DNA of 33,743 nucleotides from Xanthobacteraceae bacterium (GTDB taxonomy: Bacteria; Pseudomonadota; Alphaproteobacteria; Rhizobiales; Xanthobacteraceae): NCBI GenBank assembly GCA_030037885.1, contig JASHPU010000144.1, positions 1 through 33,743 of the forward strand. Reading direction: 5' to 3'. The translations under genes and the position numbers were made by a program. Positions 1 through 7,725 of this stretch are shown here, in pieces. The notes under the pieces are model-generated. The model saw nothing but the letters and a program-made list of their open reading frames with translations. It made no database searches and was not told the DNA's origin. Position 1 is the stretch's first letter, and the number at the start of each line of letters is the position of its first letter.

Positions 1-231
1 GACGCGATCGTCACCGAAGACAACAAAGCGGCCGCGAAGTTTTTGCGCGAAGTCGATTCGGCAATCGTTCTGCACAATGCCTCGACGCAGTTTGCCGATG
101 GCGGCGAGTTCGGCTTCGGCGCCGAGATCGGCATCGCCACCGGGCGCCTGCACGCCCGCGGCCCGGTCGGCGTCGAGCAACTCACCACTTTCAACTATCG
201 CATCCGTGGCAGCGGACAAACGCGGCCATAA
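1..231 (+). CDS. proA: Glutamate-5-semialdehyde dehydrogenase, C-terminal fragment (gene cut by window edge)
   Basis: The window opens in frame inside this gene; 76 codons and the TAA stop are present. ProA reduces gamma-glutamyl phosphate to glutamate-5-semialdehyde in cytosolic proline synthesis. The visible part has the characteristic C-terminal ProA wording: [20 protein letters not shown], then [20 protein letters not shown], then a short basic tail. The track lists an ATG-initiated ORF from base 43, but the same frame is open from base 1 and reads as ProA there too ([20 protein letters not shown]), so 43 is not a start. It is followed by nadD, rsfS and rlmH on the same strand, an order I know from Rhizobiales. 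Identity is very likely; only the catalytic part lies outside the window. Confidence 0.95.
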   Translation, partial: DAIVTEDNKAAAKFLREVDSAIVLHNASTQFADGGEFGFGAEIGIATGRLHARGPVGVEQLTTFNYRIRGSGQTRP

Positions 232-244
232 ACAGCCATAATGA

Positions 245-286
245 GCATCGGGCCCCGCCAGGGGCATGCAAATGGGCGCCCGATGC
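245..286. repeat. Perfect 9-bp inverted repeat after proA
   Basis: GCATCGGGC (245-253) pairs perfectly with GCCCGATGC (278-286); the 24 bases between them can add a few further G-C pairs. It lies 13 bases after the proA stop. There is no T-run behind it, so it is not a typical intrinsic terminator. It could be a transcript-end hairpin or another of the palindromic repeats scattered through this window. Confidence 0.45.
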
Positions 287-423
287 GTGGGGAGGAATCG
301 CTGCTCACCGGCACCCCGTACGAGTTTCGAGCCGGGCCAGCGGCTGCCGCGTTCTCTCCGTCTCCCACAGCCGGAGCAAAGCGGCGCCGCGGCACCATAA
401 CGCCCGTTGCATTGCCGCCCTAT

Positions 424-1008
424 ATGCGCGGCATGCGCATCGGGTTGTTCGGCGGCACATTCGATCCGCCGCATGCCGCCCATCGCGCCGCCTGCCTGTT
501 GGCAATGCGACGGCTCGGCCTCGATCGTGTCTGGTGGCTTGTCACCCCCGGCAACCCGCTCAAGAACACAAGAGGTTTGGCGCCGCTAGGCGAGCGAATG
601 GCCGCGGCGCGGGTGTTAGCGCATCATCCACGCATCGACGTGACCGACTTCGAGGCGCGGCTCGGCAGCCACTACACGTTTCAAACCATTTCGTATCTGG
701 CGCGCCGCTGCGCCGGCGTGCGTTTTGTCTGGATCATGGGCGCCGACAATTTGCGCAGCTTTCACCGCTGGCAGCGCTGGCGCGACATCGCGGCGTTGGT
801 GCCGATCGTCGTCGTCGATCGGCTCGGACCAAGTCTGTACGCCGCCAGCGCCGCCGCCGGCCACGCCTTCGCACGCGTCCGGCTTCCCGAAACCGCCGCC
901 AAGGCGCTGCCGGAACGAAAGCCGCCGGCCTGGATTTACCTGCACGGGCTCAAATCGCCGCTCTCATCCACCGCGTTACGCGCGAAAAGGACGTTGCAGA
1001 ACGGTTGA
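424..1008 (+). CDS. nadD: Nicotinate-nucleotide adenylyltransferase
   Basis: NadD joins ATP and nicotinate mononucleotide to give deamido-NAD in NAD synthesis. The protein starts with the nucleotidyltransferase strand-loop MRIGLFGGTFDPPHAAH; PPHAAH fills the place of the usual HxGH nucleotide-binding motif. WWLVTPGNPLK, FVWIMGADNL and the C-terminal LSSTALR (ISSTxxR-like motif) follow, about 194 residues in all, normal for the family. The track ORF begins at 241, but its first 60 residues are low-complexity and unlike NadD. Candidate starts are TTG 412, ATG 424 and ATG 433; none has a clear Shine-Dalgarno, so 424 is a compromise. A short palindrome AACGGTT-GA-AACCGTT (1000-1015) spans the stop codon. 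Confidence 0.93.
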   Translation: MRGMRIGLFGGTFDPPHAAHRAACLLAMRRLGLDRVWWLVTPGNPLKNTRGLAPLGERMAAARVLAHHPRIDVTDFEARLGSHYTFQTISYLARRCAGVRFVWIMGADNLRSFHRWQRWRDIAALVPIVVVDRLGPSLYAASAAAGHAFARVRLPETAAKALPERKPPAWIYLHGLKSPLSSTALRAKRTLQNG

Positions 1009-1128
1009 AACCGTTAACCGGCCGTGCCTATCTTAGTGCCCGGGCCTCGGATTCGCCGAAAGGCCGGAACAGGAGCGAAAGGATAACGATCCCTGTCCAC
1101 ACCTGCCATCTCTCGGGCCGATCCTCGC

Positions 1129-1497
1129 GTGCCCGAAACGGTCTCCAGAATGCGTCCTGACGCCGAGGAGATCCTCAAGCTGGTTCTCGCGCGCCTCGAT
1201 GACATGAAGGCCGAGGACATCCTCACCATCGATCTGCGAAACAAATCTTCGATCGGCGACTACATGGTCGTATCGTCGGGCCGATCGCAGCGCCATGTCG
1301 GCTCCGTGGCCGACAGGGTTGTCGAAGATTTGGACAAAGTGGGCATTGCGACTCGCGTCGAAGGCGTGCCGCATTGCGATTGGGTGCTGATCGACGCCGG
1401 CGATGTGATCGTTCACGTGTTTCGGCCGGAAGTTCGCGCCTTCTACAATCTCGAACGGATGTGGATGAGCGGCCCCGCGGCGCGGCGCGCCAGTTGA
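1129..1497 (+). CDS. rsfS: Ribosomal silencing factor RsfS (Iojap family)
   Basis: RsfS binds ribosomal protein L14 on the large subunit and blocks subunit joining when nutrients are short. The Iojap domain fills nearly the whole protein: LARLDDMKAEDILTIDL, then IGDYMVVSSGRSQRHV, VEGVPHCDWVLIDAGDVIVH and FRPEVRAFYNLERMW, all typical wording. Length is 122 residues from the GTG at 1129, or 115 from the ATG at 1150; neither has a strong ribosome site, so the start is unsettled. nadD-rsfS-rlmH is a common order in alphaproteobacteria. The stop is followed at once by a palindromic repeat (1501-1558) that separates it from rlmH. Confidence 0.95.
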   Translation: MPETVSRMRPDAEEILKLVLARLDDMKAEDILTIDLRNKSSIGDYMVVSSGRSQRHVGSVADRVVEDLDKVGIATRVEGVPHCDWVLIDAGDVIVHVFRPEVRAFYNLERMWMSGPAARRAS

Positions 1498-1500
1498 TCC

Positions 1501-1558
1501 CGTCGTCCCGGGACCGAGCCTACGGCTCCGCGGGCTGCGCCCGTGTCTCGGAATGACG
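1501..1558. repeat. Palindromic intergenic repeat able to fold as a three-way junction
   Basis: The outer arms CGTCGTCCCGGGAC (1501-1514) and GTCTCGGAATGACG (1545-1558) match at 11 of 14 positions, and the others can form G-U pairs in RNA. Between them are two perfect 5-bp hairpins with 3-base loops: GAGCC-TAC-GGCTC (1516-1528) and CGGGC-TGC-GCCCG (1531-1543). The whole unit fills the rsfS-rlmH gap and ends two bases before the rlmH ATG. Its outline resembles short dispersed palindromic elements I associate with Rhizobiales genomes; copy number could not be tested. Confidence 0.7.
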
Positions 1559-1560
1559 CC

Positions 1561-2043
1561 ATGCGCATCCTTGTCATCGCGGTCGGCCGCTTGAAGCAGG
1601 GACCCGAGCGCGAGCTTGCGGAGACCTATCGCAAGCGCGCCGCAGCCGTCGGGCGAACGCTTGGTTTGCGCGAGATCGAAATTCTCGAGATCCGCGAAAG
1701 CCGGGCACAGGACGCGGAACGCCGGCGCACCGAAGAAGCGATCGCCATCGGCAACGTCATTCCCGAAAGGGCCACGCTCGTGGTCCTCGATGAGCGCGGC
1801 GATAACCTCGATAGTGCGGCGCTGGCGGGACTGCTCCGCGAGTGGCGGGCGGAAGACCGCCCGGCCGTCTGCTTCGTGATCGGCGGCGCGGACGGCTTGG
1901 CGGACAACTTGCGCCAACGCGCCAACCGCAAGCTCGCCTTCGGCACCGCCACCTGGCCGCATCAACTCGCGCGCGTCATGCTGCTCGAGCAGCTTTATCG
2001 CGCCGGCACTATTTTGGCCGGGCACCCATATCACCGGGCGTGA
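1561..2043 (+). CDS. rlmH: 23S rRNA pseudouridine-1915 N3-methyltransferase
   Basis: RlmH is a SPOUT-class, trefoil-knot methyltransferase that modifies pseudouridine 1915 in helix 69 of 23S rRNA on the assembled 70S ribosome. Visible marks are the N-terminal MRILVIAVGRLK, the SAM-binding knot region VCFVIGGADGL and the C-terminal TWPHQLARVMLLEQLYRA followed by GHPYHRA. The length of 160 residues is typical. The track ORF starts at GTG 1543, inside the palindromic repeat; the family-typical start is the ATG at 1561. No clear Shine-Dalgarno is visible because the repeat abuts the start, so translation may depend on the upstream message. Confidence 0.96.
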   Translation: MRILVIAVGRLKQGPERELAETYRKRAAAVGRTLGLREIEILEIRESRAQDAERRRTEEAIAIGNVIPERATLVVLDERGDNLDSAALAGLLREWRAEDRPAVCFVIGGADGLADNLRQRANRKLAFGTATWPHQLARVMLLEQLYRAGTILAGHPYHRA

Positions 2044-2171
2044 CGGCAGAGCCCTAACAAATCCGTAATGTCACCTCACTGCAATGTGACGCGAGCGACC
2101 ACAGGGCGTCTTATTCCGGACCCATCTGTGGGCTCCTTGCGTTTGCGAGGGTTACATCTACCGTGCACAGC

Positions 2172-3524
2172 ATGATTCTCCGCCGGTCGCGCGCCACCGA
2201 CCCGAGCCTCGTTGTCGGCTCGGCCTTGGTATTGGCGCTGCCGTTCGGCGTTCCTGCGGGCGCTCACGCCCAAGCGCCCGCGGCCGAAGTGCCGGCGCCG
2301 GCACCGGCAGCAGCACCCGCGGCCGACGCGCTCAAGCAGCACGATCATGAACTTGACGCCGTTCGCGCCCAGCAACGACAGTCGGCAGACAGCCAGGCCA
2401 AGTTGCGGCTGCAGATCGAGGCGCTCGGCCAAGACCGCCGGGCGCTCAACCAAGAGCTCATCGTATCCGCCGCGCAGGTCCGCACCGTAGAGGCAAAGAT
2501 CGAAGCAGCCGAGGCCAAGCTGCACGCGCTCGACGAGCGCGAAAGCGTGTTTCAAAAATCATTGGACGAGCGGCGCGCCGTGATCATCGAAATTTTGGCG
2601 GCGCTGCAACGCGTCGGCCGCCGGCCGCCGCCGGCGCTGCTGGTGCGGCCGGAGGATGCGCTGCAGGCGTTGCGGACGGCGATCACGCTCGGCGCCGTCG
2701 TGCCCGACATGCGGGCCGAAGCCGAAGCTCTGGCCGGCGACCTGGCCGATCTGGCACGCGTGCGGCAAGACATCGTTGCCGAACGCAGCGTGCTCGCCGG
2801 CGATCTCGACCACCTTGCGCAAGAGCAGTTGCGGCTGAACATGTTGATCGACGCGCGGCAGAAGAGTGAGGCGACCGCCGAACAGGCGCTGGCGGGCGAG
2901 CAACAGCGCACCGTCGACCTGGCGCGCCGGGTCGATAACCTGAAGGACCTCATCGCCAGGCTGGAGCAGAACCTCGATCCGGCGACGCGCGCGGCGCGTG
3001 CTGCCGCGCACTCGATCGAGCAGGACGCCACACGGCCGCAGCTTGCCGCGCTCGGCGATCCCGGCCGCTTGGCGCCCGCCGTGGCGTTTGCAGCGACGCG
3101 CGGCCAATTGCATCTGCCGGTCAATGGCGTGCCGATTCGCGGTTTCGGCGCGCCCGATGGCGCCGGTGGAACCCAGAAAGGACTTTCGATCGCGACCCGC
3201 CGGGGCGCGCAAATCACCGCTCCATGCGACGGTTGGGTAGTTTACGCCGGGCCGTTTCGCAGCTATGGCCAACTCTTGATCCTTAATGCCGGCGGCGGCT
3301 ATCATGTATTGTTAGCGGGGATGGAGCGGATATCCGTCGATCTCGGACAGTTCGTGCTGACCGGAGAGCCCGTGGCGGTGATGGGCGGCCCAGCGCAGGT
3401 ATCTGCCGCCGTAGCCACCGGATCGAAGCAACCTGTACTCTATGTGGAGTTCCGCAAGGACGGCGCTCCCATTGACCCCAGCCCCTGGTGGGCGACGAAC
3501 GAAAGCGAAAAGGTTCGCGGATGA
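2172..3524 (+). CDS. EnvC-like murein hydrolase activator (coiled coil plus degenerate LytM/M23 domain)
   Basis: This is an exported cell-wall protein. A hydrophobic signal segment (about residues 10-35, ending near AHAQAPA) leads into long charged coiled coils (about 50-280), then a C-terminal LytM/M23 fold (about 310-450). In active M23 peptidases the zinc is held by an HxxxD and an HxH motif. Here the first region reads QKGLSIATRRG, without that histidine and aspartate, and the second reads LYVEFRKDG, with Glu where the HxH histidine would be. EnvC itself is degenerate in this way and activates amidases instead of cutting peptidoglycan, so an activator role in daughter-cell separation is the likely one. 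The stop overlaps the ctpA start (ATGA), indicating one transcript. GTG 2163 is an alternative start. Confidence 0.88.
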   Translation: MILRRSRATDPSLVVGSALVLALPFGVPAGAHAQAPAAEVPAPAPAAAPAADALKQHDHELDAVRAQQRQSADSQAKLRLQIEALGQDRRALNQELIVSAAQVRTVEAKIEAAEAKLHALDERESVFQKSLDERRAVIIEILAALQRVGRRPPPALLVRPEDALQALRTAITLGAVVPDMRAEAEALAGDLADLARVRQDIVAERSVLAGDLDHLAQEQLRLNMLIDARQKSEATAEQALAGEQQRTVDLARRVDNLKDLIARLEQNLDPATRAARAAAHSIEQDATRPQLAALGDPGRLAPAVAFAATRGQLHLPVNGVPIRGFGAPDGAGGTQKGLSIATRRGAQITAPCDGWVVYAGPFRSYGQLLILNAGGGYHVLLAGMERISVDLGQFVLTGEPVAVMGGPAQVSAAVATGSKQPVLYVEFRKDGAPIDPSPWWATNESEKVRG

Positions 3525-4858
3525 TGCGCAAGACGACTCTGATTCTCCTGGGTGCCCTGGCCGGAGCCGCCGTAACACTGGTGGCGACACAGCCCCGCAT
3601 CCTGCTGATCGGCTCGAGTGCCAAGGCGGCGGCTTCCGACACCTACCGGCAGCTCAACCTGTTCGGCGACGTGTTCGAGCGCGTGCGCGCCGACTACGTC
3701 GACAAGCCCGACGACAGCAAGCTCGTCGAGGCGGCGATCAACGGCATGCTTGCCGGGCTCGATCCGCATTCGAGCTACATGGATCCGAAAAGCTTCCGCG
3801 ACATGCAGGTGCAGACCCGCGGCGAGTTCGGCGGTCTCGGCATCGAGGTCACGATGGAGGACGGGCTGATCAAGGTCGTGGCGCCGATCGACGACACGCC
3901 CGCCGCCAAGGCCGGCGTCCTGGCGAACGACATCATCACCATGTTGGACGACGAAGCGGTACAGGGCATGACCTTGAACCAGGCGGTCGACAAGATGCGT
4001 GGGCCGGTCAACACCAAGATCAAGCTCACCATCATGCGCAAGGGCGTCGACAAACCGGTTGTCGTGAACATCACCCGCGACATCATCCGGGTCAAATCGG
4101 TGCGGTCGCATCCCGAGGACAACGACGTCGGCTACATCCGCATCACGCAATTCAACGAGCAGACCACGGACGGCTTGAAGGAAGCGATCTCCGACCTGAA
4201 GAATCAGCTCGGCGCCGACAAGGTCAAGGGCTACATCCTCGACCTGCGCAACAATCCGGGCGGGCTGCTCGATCAGGCGATCTCGGTTTCGAACGCCTTC
4301 CTCAACAAGGGCGAGATCGTCTCGACGCGCGGACGCAGTTCCGACGAGACCCAACGCTTCAACGCCCGTCCGGGAGGCGATCTTACGGGTGGCAAGCCGC
4401 TGATTGTTCTCATCAACGGCGGCTCGGCCTCGGCGTCTGAAATCGTCGCCGGCGCACTGCAGGACCACAAGCGTGCCACGCTGGTCGGCACGCGCTCATT
4501 CGGCAAAGGCTCGGTGCAGACGATCATACCGCTCGGCGCCGGCAACGGCGCGCTGCGGCTGACCACCGCGCGCTACTACACGCCGTCGGGCCGCTCGATC
4601 CAGGCCAAGGGCATCGTGCCCGATATCCAGGTGCTGCAGGACGTACCGGACGAGCTAAAGGCGCGGACCGATTCGAAGGGCGAGGCGTCGCTGCCCGGCC
4701 ATCTGAAGGCCGAGGGCGACGAAAAGTCCGGCTCGCAATCCTACGTGCCGCCCGACGAGAAGAACGATAAGGCGCTCAAGGAGGCGGTTGATCTCCTGCG
4801 CGGCGCCACCAGCAACGCAGCGTTCCCGCCAAAAGCCCAGACCGCGGTACCGAACTAA
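3521..4858 (+). CDS. ctpA: Carboxyl-terminal processing protease, S41 family
   Basis: CtpA-type proteases act in the periplasm and cut C-terminal tails of envelope proteins, often cell-wall enzymes. From the ATG at 3521 (445 residues) there is an N-terminal membrane/signal segment (about 5-30), an S41 N-terminal region with LDPHSSYMDP (80-89), a PDZ domain starting at FGGLGIEV (103-110), and the protease core with YILDLRNNPGG (238-247). The nucleophile serine lies in GGSASASEI (300-308) and the general-base lysine in FGKGSVQ (about 329). The track start at 3488 lies within envC; the ATG at 3521 overlaps the envC stop by four bases, so the two are probably translationally coupled. A strong terminator follows 28 bases after the stop. 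Confidence 0.96.
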   Translation: MMRKTTLILLGALAGAAVTLVATQPRILLIGSSAKAAASDTYRQLNLFGDVFERVRADYVDKPDDSKLVEAAINGMLAGLDPHSSYMDPKSFRDMQVQTRGEFGGLGIEVTMEDGLIKVVAPIDDTPAAKAGVLANDIITMLDDEAVQGMTLNQAVDKMRGPVNTKIKLTIMRKGVDKPVVVNITRDIIRVKSVRSHPEDNDVGYIRITQFNEQTTDGLKEAISDLKNQLGADKVKGYILDLRNNPGGLLDQAISVSNAFLNKGEIVSTRGRSSDETQRFNARPGGDLTGGKPLIVLINGGSASASEIVAGALQDHKRATLVGTRSFGKGSVQTIIPLGAGNGALRLTTARYYTPSGRSIQAKGIVPDIQVLQDVPDELKARTDSKGEASLPGHLKAEGDEKSGSQSYVPPDEKNDKALKEAVDLLRGATSNAAFPPKAQTAVPN

Positions 4859-4886
4859 CGGCAGCAGCGATTCGGCGAATTCAGGC

Positions 4887-4920
4887 AATCGGGGCGGCGG
4901 AGAGCCGCCCCGATTTTTTT
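4887..4920 (+). terminator. Intrinsic terminator of the envC-ctpA transcript
   Basis: AATCGGGGCGGC (4887-4898) and GCCGCCCCGATT (4904-4915) form a perfect 12-bp stem around a 5-base loop, followed by a run of seven T (4914-4920). This is a classic Rho-independent terminator on the plus strand and the best one in the window. Confidence 0.93.
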
Positions 4921-5060
4921 CGGCCTCTCCAATCGGCCGGCGCAGCGTTCGGGCCGCGAGCGATCCCGAACCCGGAAAGCAAGCCGCCTTGGTGCCGTGC
5001 TAGACTTGGCGGCATGATTCGCGAGGGCGCGCGAGGGCGCGATTGGCGAGGCGGTCGCCG

Positions 5061-6314
5061 ATGACCACGGATGACTTGAGCGCGCCGCTCGGCCAGCGGC
5101 GGAGCCGGCGCCGGCCCGCGATCCGCATTCCGGTGCCCTATGTCATTGCCGGCGCGCTGGCGCTTTTCCTCGGCACTTTCGTTCTGTGGGCGGCGATCGG
5201 CGACGATCCGCTGGGCGGCGAGCCGATGGCTGTGGCGCCGACCCACTTGCCTGCGGTCGCGTCTGCCACGCCGGGTGCCCCGCGACCCGGCGAGGTTTCT
5301 GGAGGTCCCGGGCGGTACGACGGCCCGGCTCAAAGCTTAGCGCCTAAGCCGGCCCAGAAGGCGGAACAGGTCAAAACGCCAGAGCCACCCAACGGAACGA
5401 CAACGGTCAATATCATCAACGGTATGACCGGGACGCGCCAGGAGGTGACCATCCCCGCTCCCGCCGCCGGGGGCAGCCCGGCGATGCCAACCATCATCGC
5501 CCCGGCCTACGCGAAATTCGTGGAGATGACGGCGCAGGGCCCGGTGCCGAAAATCGCCGCCGATGGCGTGCGGCCGGCCGACGCTTTCGCCCAACCGGTG
5601 AAAGCGCTTGCCGGCAAGTCCGACGCGCCACGTGTCGCGCTGATCGTCGGCGGCTTGGGCGTGAGCGCCAAGACCACGTCCGACGCCATCGCGCAGCTGC
5701 CTGGGCCGGTCACGTTCGCCTTCATGCCATATGGCAGCGACGCCGCGCTGGTGGCGCGGGCACGGGCCGGGGGCCACGAAATTCTGCTGCAAGTGCCGAT
5801 GGAACCATTCAGCTATCCGGACAACGATCCCGGCCCGCAGACCCTGCTGACGTCGCTCACCCCGCAACAGAATCTCGATCGGCTGCATTGGGTGATGAGC
5901 CGGTTCCAAGGTTACGTCGGGGTCATCGGTATGATGGGCGCGCGCTTCACCGCTTCCGAGCAGTCGTTTGCGCCGATCCTGCGTGAGATCGCCGATCGCG
6001 GCTTGATTTTCGTCGACGACGGCGCCAATCCGCGGAGCGTCGCCGGACGGATTGCCGGCGCCAGCAATCTGCCATTCGCCAAGGCCGAGGTGATCATCGA
6101 TTCGGTGCCGACGCCGGACGAAATCGATCGCGCACTCGGCCGCCTGGAAACCGCGGCACGCCAGCATCACGTTGCGGTCGGCATCGCTTCCGCGCTGCCG
6201 GCATCGATCGAGCACGTCGCCAAATGGGCCAAGACTGCCGCAAGCCGCGGCGTGATTTTGGTGCCGATCACGGCAGTGGCGAGGAAGCAGGACTCAGTCG
6301 TCGGTCATCGGTAA
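5061..6314 (+). CDS. Divergent polysaccharide deacetylase family protein (YibQ/DUF610-like)
   Basis: An inner-membrane-anchored periplasmic protein. It has a basic N-terminus with one membrane helix (about 27-46), a long Pro/Ala-rich linker (50-190) and a C-terminal domain of the divergent polysaccharide deacetylase type: PRVALIVGGLGVSAKTT, FAFMPYG, GHEILLQVPMEP, GVIGMMGARFTA, GLIFVDDGANPRS, VGIASALPAS. In canonical members the first strand ends in a metal-binding Asp-Asp; here that place reads Gly-Gly (IVGGLG), so deacetylase activity is doubtful. Its position after envC-ctpA fits envelope maintenance. The ATG at 5061 is preferred to the track's 5043. A palindrome overlaps the stop, and the last residues (DSVVGHR) come from it. 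Confidence 0.85.
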   Translation: MTTDDLSAPLGQRRSRRRPAIRIPVPYVIAGALALFLGTFVLWAAIGDDPLGGEPMAVAPTHLPAVASATPGAPRPGEVSGGPGRYDGPAQSLAPKPAQKAEQVKTPEPPNGTTTVNIINGMTGTRQEVTIPAPAAGGSPAMPTIIAPAYAKFVEMTAQGPVPKIAADGVRPADAFAQPVKALAGKSDAPRVALIVGGLGVSAKTTSDAIAQLPGPVTFAFMPYGSDAALVARARAGGHEILLQVPMEPFSYPDNDPGPQTLLTSLTPQQNLDRLHWVMSRFQGYVGVIGMMGARFTASEQSFAPILREIADRGLIFVDDGANPRSVAGRIAGASNLPFAKAEVIIDSVPTPDEIDRALGRLETAARQHHVAVGIASALPASIEHVAKWAKTAASRGVILVPITAVARKQDSVVGHR

Positions 6315-6323
6315 TCCGATGAC
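6304..6323. repeat. Perfect 8-bp hairpin across the deacetylase stop codon
   Basis: GTCATCGG (6304-6311) and CCGATGAC (6316-6323) pair perfectly around TAAT, which contains the stop codon. No T-run follows, so a terminator is doubtful. It may be a dispersed repeat that now forms the end of the coding region. Confidence 0.55.
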
Positions 6324-6365
6324 GCCCGTCTTGTCTGGTTACTCATAATTGGTTATTGATACCTG

Positions 6366-6860
6366 ATGCCTGCCTACCGCCCCTGCACCGGCATCGTGGT
6401 CTTCAACCGCGACAGCTTGGCCTTCATCGGCCGCCGTATCGACGGGCCGGAGCATGTCGACGTGACGCATGCCTGGCAGCTGCCGCAAGGCGGCATCGAC
6501 GCCGGTGAAGAGCCGTGGCCGGCCGCGCTCCGCGAGCTGTACGAGGAAACAAACATCCGCTCGGTCGAACGGCTCGGCGAAATTGCCGAATGGCTCAGCT
6601 ATGACATTCCGGCCGACCTTATCGGCCAAGCCTGGAACGGCCGCTATCGCGGCCAGACGCAGAAATGGTTTGCAGTGCGCTTCTCCGGCGCAGAAAGCGA
6701 AATCAACATCGCGCAGCCAGGCGGCACCCATCAGGCGGAGTTCTCGGCTTGGCGTTGGGAGCCGCTGGAAAACATTCCGGCGCTGGTCGTGCCGTTCAAA
6801 CGTCCGGTTTACGAACGGGTCGTCGCCGAATTCGGCAAATTGGCGCAGCCAAGCGCATAG
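6366..6860 (+). CDS. rppH: RNA pyrophosphohydrolase (Nudix)
   Basis: RppH removes pyrophosphate from the 5' end of triphosphorylated mRNA, which opens it to RNase E decay; in some alphaproteobacteria the relative is known as the invasion-linked protein IalA. The Nudix box lies at residues 42-64, with GGIDAGEEP leading to RELYEETNI, giving the full G-x5-E-x7-RE-x2-EE pattern. The preceding [10 protein letters not shown] and the later [17 protein letters not shown] are typical of RppH rather than other Nudix enzymes. Length is 164 residues, normal for the family. No strong Shine-Dalgarno precedes the ATG. It follows the deacetylase by 51 bases and faces nth tail to tail. Confidence 0.95.
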   Translation: MPAYRPCTGIVVFNRDSLAFIGRRIDGPEHVDVTHAWQLPQGGIDAGEEPWPAALRELYEETNIRSVERLGEIAEWLSYDIPADLIGQAWNGRYRGQTQKWFAVRFSGAESEINIAQPGGTHQAEFSAWRWEPLENIPALVVPFKRPVYERVVAEFGKLAQPSA

Positions 6861-6891
6861 CAAAAGTTTTCTCGTGACATGCGCGGCCGGC

Positions 6892-7704
6892 TCATCGCGC
6901 CACGGCGGCGCGTTGGTGCAGTTGCGGCGCCGGCACGTTGACCGTTTTGCCCGGCCATTTGCACAGGTCGGCAATCACGCATTTTTCGCATAGCGGCCGC
7001 CGCGCGACGCAAACGTAGCGGCCGTGCAGGATGAGCCAGTGATGGGCGTGCAGCCGGTAGCGCTCCGGCACGACCTCCATGAGCTTCATTTCGACGTCGT
7101 ACGGCGTTTTGCCGACCGCGAGCCCGGTGCGGTTGCCGACGCGGAAGATATGCGTGTCGACCGCGATCGTCGGCTCGCCGAACGCGACGTTGAGCACCAC
7201 GTTGGCGGTCTTGCGGCCGACGCCCGGCAACGCTTCGAGCGCGGCGCGGTCGGGCGGCACGTTGCCGCCATGCTGCGCGATCAGCTGCCGCGACAGTGCG
7301 ATCAGATTCTTGGCCTTGGTCCGAAAGAGCCCGATGGTCTTGATCAGCTCGCGTACGCGTGCTTCGCCGAGCTTGACCATCTTTTGCGGCGTATCGGCGA
7401 GCTTGAACAAGGCCGGAGTGGCTTTATTGACCCCGGCGTCCGTCGCCTGGGCGGATAGCACGACCGCAACGAGGAGCGTGTACGGATCGACGTGCTCCAG
7501 TTCGCCGCGCGGATCGGGATTGGCCGCCGCGAAGCGGCGGAACGCTTCCTCGATCTCGGCTTTGGTCCACTGCGGCAGGGCGCCGTGGGCTGCCTCGGTG
7601 TCGGCCTTGATCCTCGCTCCGGCGCCCTTGACGCGCGCGGCCCTTCCCTTGCGGGCGGCTTGCAGCCTCTGCTTGGTGGCCTTCCGGATGGTCTTACGCG
7701 GCAT
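6892..7704 (-). CDS. nth: Endonuclease III
   Basis: Nth is a DNA glycosylase/AP lyase that removes oxidised pyrimidines in base excision repair. From the ATG at 7704 (270 residues) a lysine/arginine-rich tail of about 43 residues precedes the HhH-GPD domain. The helix-hairpin-helix LPGVGRKTANV carries the catalytic lysine (about K165), AVDTHIFRV the catalytic aspartate (about D183), and the iron-sulfur loop shows C-x6-C-x2-C-x5-C in CVARRPLCEKCVIADLC. The track ORF extends to 7785 and would overlap the divergent DUF2244 gene; MPRKTIRK is the better start. Only 21 bases separate the two divergent starts, so promoters must lie inside the opposing genes. Confidence 0.96.
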   Translation of the reverse strand: MPRKTIRKATKQRLQAARKGRAARVKGAGARIKADTEAAHGALPQWTKAEIEEAFRRFAAANPDPRGELEHVDPYTLLVAVVLSAQATDAGVNKATPALFKLADTPQKMVKLGEARVRELIKTIGLFRTKAKNLIALSRQLIAQHGGNVPPDRAALEALPGVGRKTANVVLNVAFGEPTIAVDTHIFRVGNRTGLAVGKTPYDVEMKLMEVVPERYRLHAHHWLILHGRYVCVARRPLCEKCVIADLCKWPGKTVNVPAPQLHQRAAVAR

Positions 7705-7725
7705 GGTTCCCGTATACTGAGCGCA

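Noticed and set aside
2070-2090. GTCAC-N11-GTGAC inverted repeat upstream of the EnvC-like gene as an operator
   Set aside because: Five-base arms are expected often by chance and no matching regulator family could be named.
3440-4468. 342-codon minus-strand frame opposite ctpA
   Set aside because: A shadow of the ctpA codons; no recognisable motif, whereas ctpA has its full catalytic set.
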